The notes under the pieces are model-generated. The model saw only the letters and a program-made list of their open reading frames with translations. It was not told the DNA's origin and searched no databases. Source: Sipunculus nudus (lineage: Eukaryota > Annelida > Sipuncula > Golfingiida > Sipunculidae). From it: a stretch of DNA of 64,000 nucleotides. The position numbers and the translations under genes were made by a program. Location: contig CM049312.1 in NCBI GenBank assembly GCA_026874595.1, positions 50,719,429-50,783,428 on the forward strand, in the 5' to 3' direction. Each line of letters opens with the position of its first letter. The stretch's first letter is position 1. Positions 57,391 through 64,000 of the stretch are shown piece after piece.

Positions 57391-58061
57391 TATTTGTAAA
57401 ACTATACGTAACATTTAGGCCCTAAGTCTATGAAAATTACAAGTATATTTTTTTATTTCACCCTGTTTTCCTAAATTTTAATTATAGGTACATCACGTAG
57501 GAAATGGGAGGCAAAATCCCCTCTATTCTTCTCTTAATTGATTTTGCATAACGCAGTCAAAATATACGGGGTTTAGGTATATATCAACTTGTGGCCGGCT
57601 TAAATATTTATATTTCTTCAAAATTAGGATACTTACTGGAAAGTAACTTGTTGATGTCAAATGTGAAAATGCGCATCATTTTTTATATATTACATCATGC
57701 ATATCATCTTTTAAAATTTATTCTCGTGGTAAAATAACTGTTGAAATGTTCAAGTCGTAAGTAACACTTTTTTACCGGCTTCTGTGGTCAATACAGCGCA
57801 CCGGACCCAGCAGAGCACATGTCGTGATTTCGAGTGTCAATCCAGGAGCCGTAAAAGTTTTTTATGGTCGACCCTTACCTCTTTAGGGCAACGGGAAGGC
57901 CGTGCCTCACTCATAGGCGAATGCAATTTGAGAGGTTCAGATTGCAGCAGACTTTAATAACGGAAAGAATCCCTGCCTCCTTCGTTATAGAAATATTTGG
58001 ATCATCATCCAATCTTTATATGGAGTAAATGACCAAGCTATTCATTAAAATTCTCAGCTTA
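57143..58061 (-). promoter_or_regulatory. Putative upstream/5' UTR region of the minus-strand gene
   Basis: If exon 1 is right, the promoter lies here on the minus strand. 57143-57260 is moderately CpG-rich and free of repeats, and 57780-57960 is another less AT-rich patch. In between are a (TA)n tract at 57341-57387 and AT-rich sequence. No TATA box at a convincing distance can be picked out. No other gene seen. Confidence 0.3.
57341..57387. repeat. (TA)n microsatellite
   Basis: Uninterrupted TA repeat of about 47 bases. Confidence 0.95.
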
Positions 58062-58688
58062 ACTAGAATACGGGTAGTCGACAAGCGACTACGTGTATCC
58101 GCCAAAATCAGAGTGGAAACGCTGAAGTGAGGCATGGACTGAGTGGCAAGGGGAAATAGAGTGAGGTGTATTGCATATTAGCGTGGATGTCTGCAACCTA
58201 AATGTGAATGCATGTTACGCAACCTACCACAAAATCCAGAAAGCTATCCAGGATGTATATGCATGCCGACTTTCAGGTGAATTAGTCAAACCACAGAGAG
58301 ATATGAGTGATTTTAACCCTAGGCAGACGAACAGACGTTTGGACACTGTGCAAACATGGTTGCAGGTGGTGCCACCATTTTTAGTGTATGTTATAAAGCT
58401 ATCCAAGGGCTACATTTGTACAAAAAAAAATTCCAGATCGGTCAAACGGTTCCCGAGATATGTGGGTTTATGTGTGGAAACAGACGCACAAATGGACGCT
58501 GGGCAGAGAGGAAAGGTCAGAGGTCAACGCGAATTGGTTAGGCACCAGTTCACATGTGACCCGATAATTGGTGCAAGTTTCGGAAAAATCAGTCAAGTAG
58601 TCTCAGAGGAGTACTCCGGAAACGAATACGGCGGCGGCGGAACCCGGTCAAAAACATAGTAACCGCAAAACTTCGTTTTGGCGGATAC
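58062..58688 (+). mobile_element. Hairpin-ended element, family 3, copy 4 (shortest complete copy)
   Basis: The left end ACTAGAATACGGGTAGTCGA has a perfect hairpin GTAGTCG-ACAAG-CGACTAC and then GTGTATCCGCCAAAATCAGA. The right hairpin 58659-58688 pairs GTAACCGCAAAAC with GTTTTGGCGGATAC; its right arm inverts the left-end word GTATCCGCCAAAA. Two internal monomers only, against about seven in the 52732 copy. This is the best-preserved model of the family. The 162-codon frame at 58171-58659 fills the element but other copies do not keep it. Confidence 0.92.
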
Positions 58689-59300
58689 AATAATTGGAAA
58701 GTAATTAACTGTGGATTATATAATAATCTAATTGCTAGGGAATAAACAATAAATCTGAAAAATGAAAATTTATGGCAAAAAAAAAAAAAAAATAGGGAAA
58801 AGAAATAGAAAAATGAGAGAAATTCAGTTCAACAGGGGGGCACGCGCGCGAGACCAGGTTTTGTTAAAAAAAGAACTTTCGGTTAAACGGTTAGGGGTAT
58901 GTCGGCAATCAAGTACGTACGACAGTTAATGCCATGTTACCTGCATGGGGAATACTGTATTTCTTTTCGACCTACGCAATGGACGACTGGGATATAGGCC
59001 TTTAAAAATATTAGATTCATTGCAGAGCTTGATCGGTAAATATCCGTCTAACCCGTTTTTTAGTGTGTGTGTGTGGGGGGGGGGGGGGGGAGGGGGGCGT
59101 AAGTGCCCTTTTTTCAACAAATTTCTGATTGGGTTGCAGCCATGGGCCCCCGATATTTAGGGAGCCCCCAGAATAAGTTAATAAAACGTGTAAAACGGAT
59201 TTCAATGCTAGATTGATTTGATGAGGATGGAGGATGCTCAATTATGTCAACAATGCCTTAACCGTTTGGTAAATGAACTCAAACGATCTTGTTTGAATAA
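58689..59300. other. No gene; homopolymer-rich
   Basis: Contains an A run at 58778-58792 and a long G run near 59075-59098 (followed by AGGGGGGCG). The short Pro- and Gly-rich frames here are read-through of the G run. Nothing else recognised. Confidence 0.6.
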
Positions 59301-59309
59301 GGAAAAGTT

Positions 59310-59790
59310 GATCTGTGGAACAGATCTAGTATGTCCCCCGCCTGATGTGGGAATATTAAGAAAAAAGTTGTGAATATATTTATAAAATTTGAGATGGGTC
59401 AATATCACACAGCCAGAATACCTCTGCAACCTTATAAACTGCGTGAAGGCCATTCATTTTCGAAAATGATTTGGCCCTTCATAAGGTACGTCAATGCTTC
59501 AAGTTTGGTGACTGTACCTCAAATTCTTATTCCATTAACATCATTTCAGCTGATCGCCGCTGTGACCTTGAAAATGCGTCAAAGCCATCTATGTTCGAAC
59601 TTGACATAGCCCTTGATAAGGTCCATCAATGCTGCAAGTTTGGTGACTGTATCTGAAATTCTTCTTGAGTTACAGCGTTAACAAATATGTGACGGACGGA
59701 CGGACAGAAGGTTGGACGGACGGACGGAAAGACAGACGGATGGACACTCACCATTTCTATGTCCCCCGCCTACGGCGCCTTCGGTAACTA
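59310..59790 (+). mobile_element. Dispersed element with two monomers and ACGG tail (family 6)
   Basis: TATGTCCCCCGCCTGATGTG at 59329 and TATGTCCCCCGCCTACGGCG at 59758 flank two monomers of about 150 bases (GGTCCATCAATGCTGCAAGT, TTGGTGACTGTATCTGAAAT, TGTGACCTTGAAAATGCGTC). (ACGG)n/AGAC lies at 59692-59745 and a small hairpin CGCC-TAC-GGCG at the right end. The flanking words are direct, not inverted, which differs from families 1-5. Confidence 0.6.
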
Positions 59791-60094
59791 CATTAGCAAG
59801 TCATCAAAAATACTTTGGATAATTCCACTCTCGGGATAAATAATGTGAAATTTGAAATTGTTTTCTGTGGTCCTTTTGCAGGGGTTCCTGTTGTACGCAC
59901 TGCCCGATTACGTTGGTCAATGAGTGCAATCACAGTCCGAAATTTCCCAAATGTGATCCAGTTGTCTTTATTTATTTTGAAATGTAACGCAGTATATTAT
60001 ATATATGTAACGCAGAAATATTATATTTCTATTAATTTATTTATAATACAGGATCAGCCTGCCTCAATACCTTTGTACCATTTTATAACAAAAA

Positions 60095-60900
60095 ACAAGT
60101 GGCCCATGGGCCTTGACGCTCAGCTTAATTTGACTGGGTGCTCATTTCTTTTATTAATGTTATATATTGTCTGTGAGAATAGCCAATGACTAATGTTAAT
60201 ACCTTTAAAAATGGACAGAGAATAAAAAATCAGGATTCATAGACCTGCCCGGGATCCCCCTGGATTTCACAATGGAGTAACATTAGAAGATTCTAGGCCT
60301 ATCAGATACAATTTGTGCCCTGTCTGACTTTCTGGGTGCTCAAAATCCTGTTTTCGGCCTGTAGGTCGCTAAATGTAGGTCACCATGACCTAATTTCAGG
60401 TTTCCAAGTAGATATGCCTAGAATCACCAATGATATTGTGTTAGAAAATTCTAGGCCTAAGAGATACGATTTGTCCCATATGACATTCAGGGGGTTCAAA
60501 TGACATCTTTTTCCTATAGGTCGCAGCATATAGGTCACAGTGACCTAATTTTAAATTTCTACGAACATTTGCCTAGGCTCTCCCTAAATGTCAGGTTGGA
60601 GGATTCTAGGCCTAATGGATACAATTTGTGCCCAAACTGACTGTCTTGGTGCTCAAGATCATGTTTTCGGCCAGTAGAACACAAAATATAGGTCAATATG
60701 ACCTAATTTCAGGTTTCCATGGAGATTTGCCTAGAAACTCCAAGGATATTGTGTTAGAAGATTCTAAGTCCTAACATATACGATTTGTCCCCATCTGACA
60801 TTCAGGGTGCTCTTATGACATCTTTTCCCTATAGGTCGCAGAATATAGGTCACAGTGACCTAATTTTATGTTTCCAAGAACATTTACATCAGGTTCTCTC
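60095..60900 (+). mobile_element. Family 1-like head and module C monomers
   Basis: ACAAGTGGCCCATGGGCCTT plus GACGCTCAGCTTAA is a variant family 1 head in which the palindrome is GGCCCATGGGCC; complementary changes keep it palindromic. From 60280, about four monomers of 150-180 bases read AAGATTCTAGGCCTAAT, ACAATTTGTGCCC, TCACCATGACCTAATTTCAG and GTTTCCATGGAGAT. These share phrases with module B. No right hairpin found; 60900-61385 holds no gene I recognise. Confidence 0.6.
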
Positions 60901-61388
60901 TTCGGGTGTGTCTTCGGGCTCTGAAATCTAAACCGAGTTGGTTGTTCTCAACTGCTTCTTCTAACTCTTAAAACCTAAAATTCATGTCTTGAGTTCGATT
61001 GCTTCTGGTGATGAACTCAACAGTTGCGTCCGAGGGAACTTTCCTGGATAATTTTCAGATTTCCATGGCAAGTTAGGACAGGCTTCCACCTTTGTTACGC
61101 AACCTTGGTCGCAGCTGAGCACGGTAGACTCGAGATTCGAGTGCCCAGGTCTAGTTCTAGGTCATATAACACTCTGGGTCTGATCTTGTTTGCTCGCCGC
61201 CGGATGCAGGGCTTTGGTTTGGTCTGACCATCCATTCAGTTGATAAATACGTCCAAACTGTTCAAGGTGATTCAGAGGATTCATAAAACGTGCAGTAGAT
61301 ACTTGACTACATGCTGGAGCCATGAAAATCTCCAGAGTAGATCGTACGTGGGTCTGATTAACTTGATTTGCTTACATCGTATTAGCAG

Positions 61389-62672
61389 AATGGGAAAGTA
61401 GACTCATACTTCTCATAAACAAATGTGGAACTTCTTAGCTGAATCTGAAAGTAGACTCATACATCTAATAAATAAAAGCGAAACTTCTAAGCTGAAAGGG
61501 AAAGTAGACTTACACTTCTCATAAACAAATGTGGAACTTCTTAGCTGAATAGGATAGCAGACTCATAGTTCTCATAAACAAATGTGGAACTTCTTAGGTG
61601 AATTGGAAAGCAGACCAATACGTTTCATAAAAGAGTGTGCAACTTCTTAGTTGAAGGGGAAAGTAGGCTCAAACGTCTCATAAAAAATGTGGAACTTCTT
61701 AGTTGAACGAGAAAGTAGACCCTTACTTATTAAAAACAAATGAGGAACTGCTAAGCTGAAAGGGAAAGAAGACTTACGCTTCTCATGAACAAATGTGGAA
61801 CTTCTAAGCTGAATAAGAAAGAAGACTTACGCTTCTCATGAACAAATGTGGAACTTCTTAGCTGAATGGGAAAGTAGACTCATACTTCTAATAAATAAAT
61901 GTGGAACCTCTAAGCTGAAAGGGAAAGAAGACTTACACTTCTCAAAAACAAATGTGGACCTTCTTAGCTGAAAGGGAAAGAAGACTTACACTTCTCATAA
62001 ACAAATGTGGACCTCCTTAGCTGAAAGGGAAAGAAGACTTACACTTCTCATAAACATATGTGGAACTTCTTAGCTGAATGGGTAAGTAAACTCATACTTC
62101 TCATAAACAAATGCGGAACTTCTTAGCTGAAAGGGAAAGAAGAAATACACTTCTCATAAACAAATGTGGACCTTCTTAGCTGAAAGGGAAAGAAGAAATA
62201 CATTTCTCATAAACAAATGTGGACCTTCTAAGCTGAAAGGGAAAGAAGACTTACACTCCTCATAAACAAATGTGGACCTTCTTAGCTGAAAGGGAAAGAA
62301 GACTTACACTTCTCATAAACAAATGTGGACCTTCTTAGCTGAAAGGGAAAGTAGACTCATACTTCTCCTAAACAAATGCGGAACTTTTTAGCTGAAAGTG
62401 AAAGAAGACTTACACTTCTCATAAATAAAAATGTGAACTTCTTAGCTGAAAGTGAAAGAAGACTTACACTTCTCATAAACAAATGTGAAACTTCTAAGCT
62501 GAATGGGAAAGTAGACTTACACTTCTCATAAACAAATGTGGACCTTCTTAGCTGAAAGGGAAAGAAGACTTACACTTCTCATAAACAAATGTGGAACTTC
62601 TTAGCTGAATGGGAAAGTAGACTCATACTTCTCCTAAACAAATGCGGAACTTCTTAGCTGAATGGGAAAGCA
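61389..62672. repeat. 53-bp minisatellite (about 24 copies)
   Basis: The unit reads AGCTGAAAGGGAAAGAAGAC, TTACACTTCTCATAAACAAA, TGTGGAACTTCTT. Two main variants alternate, GGGAAAGTAGACTCATACTT and GGGAAAGAAGACTTACACTT, suggesting block-wise expansion. Non-coding. Confidence 0.95.
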
Positions 62673-62815
62673 GACACATCAGTCTTCTTGGCATGGTAGT
62701 TTCAGACTGCTTCGTGAACCACCATCTCTTCTTGACAATATGTATGTATGGACTGCAGATTTATTGTTTTACAGATTCTGATTCTGCAAATGAACTCTGC
62801 ACAGTGGTTTAAAAA

Positions 62816-63570
62816 TTACCTTATGGGTCATGACGCTAAGTTGATTAGGAAGACATCAGAAAAGGAATTTTATCATCTGAATGCCAAATTTTGTAGCATC
62901 CCCATTCAACTGGAGCTATTAAAGTTCTTCAAACTCAAAAAGAATAAAAAGTTTCTTGATAATATGTCCAGGCATTCCATGAAATCTAGCCCTTTTTTTG
63001 TTTGCAGTCAGCAGAGCTAAAAAATGACCATGCAGATTTTTGAAAGACATCCCTGGATGTCAAGACAGATGATTCTAGGTCCAACCGTAAATTTTGTACC
63101 CTGTCTGTGTGTGGGCTTAAAATGTTTTGGCCCTTAATATAGGTCACCATGACCTAATATCAGGTTTCCATGGAGATTGCCCAAGATGTTTTGGCCAGTA
63201 GCACGCAAAATATGTCATTTTGACCTAATTTCAGGTTTCCATTGAGATTGCCCAAGACTTTCCTGTATATTACATTGGAACATTCTAGGGTTAGTAGATT
63301 CAATTTGTGCCCATCTAATTTTCAGGGTGTTAAAAATCACGTTTTTGGCCCAAAGTTCACAAATCAAAGGACACAATGACCTTTATTTCAGGTTTCCATG
63401 CAAATTTACCCAGGACTTGTCTGAAGTTCATGTAAGAAGATTCTAGGCCTAGTGGATACAATTTGTACACGATCTGATTGACTGTGTGCTCAAAATCATG
63501 TTTTCAGCCTTTAGTTAGCAAAACATAGGTCACCATGACCTAAATTCAGGTTTCCTCTGGACCTCTTTTG
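62816..63570 (+). mobile_element. Decayed family 1 head, body as at 18540, then module C monomers
   Basis: TTATGGGTCATGACGCTAAG at 62820, then GGAATTTTATCATCTGAATG and CCCATTCAACTGGAGC as in the 18506 copy. From 63040 to 63560 three module C units follow (CTAGGTCCAACCG, ACCATGACCTAATATCAGGT). The 90-codon frame 62748-63020 crosses the module and is not conserved in the other copy. Confidence 0.55.
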
Positions 63571-63573
63571 ATG

Positions 63574-64000
63574 TTGTTACAGGTGCTCTTTTTATTATGT
63601 GACACGGGCGTAATCGTTGTCATGTTTAGCCTTGGAGTTTCACGCTTGGTCGTGGGTCACGTGATGAGCCTGGTATGTGGAGATACACAGCGCTGTTTTT
63701 CTGGAGAATTCCTGAAACGCGTGTAGACTGTGTTGTGCAAGATCTTATGGACTGTTCGAGAAGTGGAAATTTCTCGGCTTGAGGTGTGAAGGTATATAAG
63801 GGGACCATGTTTAAGAACGGGAGAGCAAAGAAGATTCAAGTGGACGCAGAAGCGTGTGTCAGATTCTAGGACCTTATCCGACTAATGCGGCAATTATAGA
63901 TTTTCAAAGACTTTCTCCTGGATTTTATACATTTGGACTTCAGTTTACTTTCTGGGTTGTTGCAAGAACTTTCCACTGGACTGTCATTCTGCGAGAGTTT
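63574..64000 (+). promoter_or_regulatory. Promoter-like segment, possibly an LTR running off the right edge
   Basis: The repeats stop at about 63573 and a different, less AT-rich sequence begins TGTTGTTACAGGTGCTC. It contains CGTGGGTCACGTGATG (an E-box/CACGTG-type word), then GGTATATAAGGGGACC at about 63790, an excellent TATA box, and a G+A-rich leader. A TG start, a TATA box about 220 bases inside and absence of coding sequence suit an LTR of a Gypsy-type retrotransposon. A host gene promoter is equally possible. The far end, primer site or first exon would lie beyond base 64000. Confidence 0.35.

Noticed and set aside
58171-58659. 162-codon plus-strand frame
   Set aside because: It fills a family 3 element but is not kept open in the other three copies and shows no domain.
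58926-59241. Pro/Gly-rich frames
   Set aside because: Read-through of the G run at about 59075-59098.

Overview
This is a window of animal nuclear DNA, most probably from a bivalve mollusc. The reasons are: AT-rich sequence with almost no long open frames; spliced rather than continuous coding sequence; and a very dense load of short non-autonomous elements that carry (ACGG)n tracts, internal tandem monomers and terminal hairpins, the architecture known from bivalve pearl-type and Helentron-like elements. DIRS, LINE, mariner and hAT remnants add to this. The species cannot be read from the sequence.

Host gene. Four pieces on the minus strand look like real exons of one gene: 57142-57075 (start codon, good Kozak context, in-frame stop upstream), 36950-36848, 29811-29209 and 732-613. 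Each has usable splice sites, and the intron phases agree at every join (2, 0, 0, and 0 at the left edge). Together they would encode an acidic, serine-rich, probably nuclear protein with basic clusters and a GRPR patch. I do not recognise the family. The gene would span more than 56 kb and leave the window at its left edge. Nearly all the remaining sequence is intron filled with repeats.

Layout. 1-606: 26-bp minisatellite. 0.8-11.1 kb: chained hairpin-ended elements and one inverted-repeat DNA transposon relic. 11.4-14.0 kb: decayed DIRS-like retrotransposon, followed by a hairpin-ended element and a 275-bp foldback made from DIRS-type termini. 15.3-24.7 kb: further hairpin-ended elements, including a complete 2.6-kb copy. 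25.8-29.0 kb: tandem monomers, a LINE ORF1 relic and two opposed mariner fragments. 30.5-36.9 kb: a 74-bp minisatellite with higher-order repeats. 38.3-41.0 kb: a second 2.6-kb copy. 42.5-43.4 and 51.7-52.5 kb: two hAT-like elements with 8-bp target duplications. 47.9-50.1 kb: a 2.2-kb foldback nested in an older element. 52.7-54.5 and 58.1-58.7 kb: more hairpin-ended elements. 61.4-62.7 kb: a 53-bp minisatellite. 63.6 kb to the end: a promoter-like or LTR-like segment.

The most distinctive pattern is that at least four element families with unrelated bodies share one terminal plan. The left end begins ACTAGA or ACAAGG, then has a palindrome or hairpin, then a short word. The right end is a second hairpin containing that word inverted, usually after an ACGG tract. 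This suggests several passenger families mobilised by related machinery. No autonomous replicase or helicase gene for them is visible here. For reference in the entries: family 1 has right hairpins built on AGCTCAG/CTGAGCT, family 2 on AGCCC/GGGCT, family 3 on GTATCCGCC, family 5 on ATGCCCC, and family 4 is the ACAAGGCCTACAGGCC left end.
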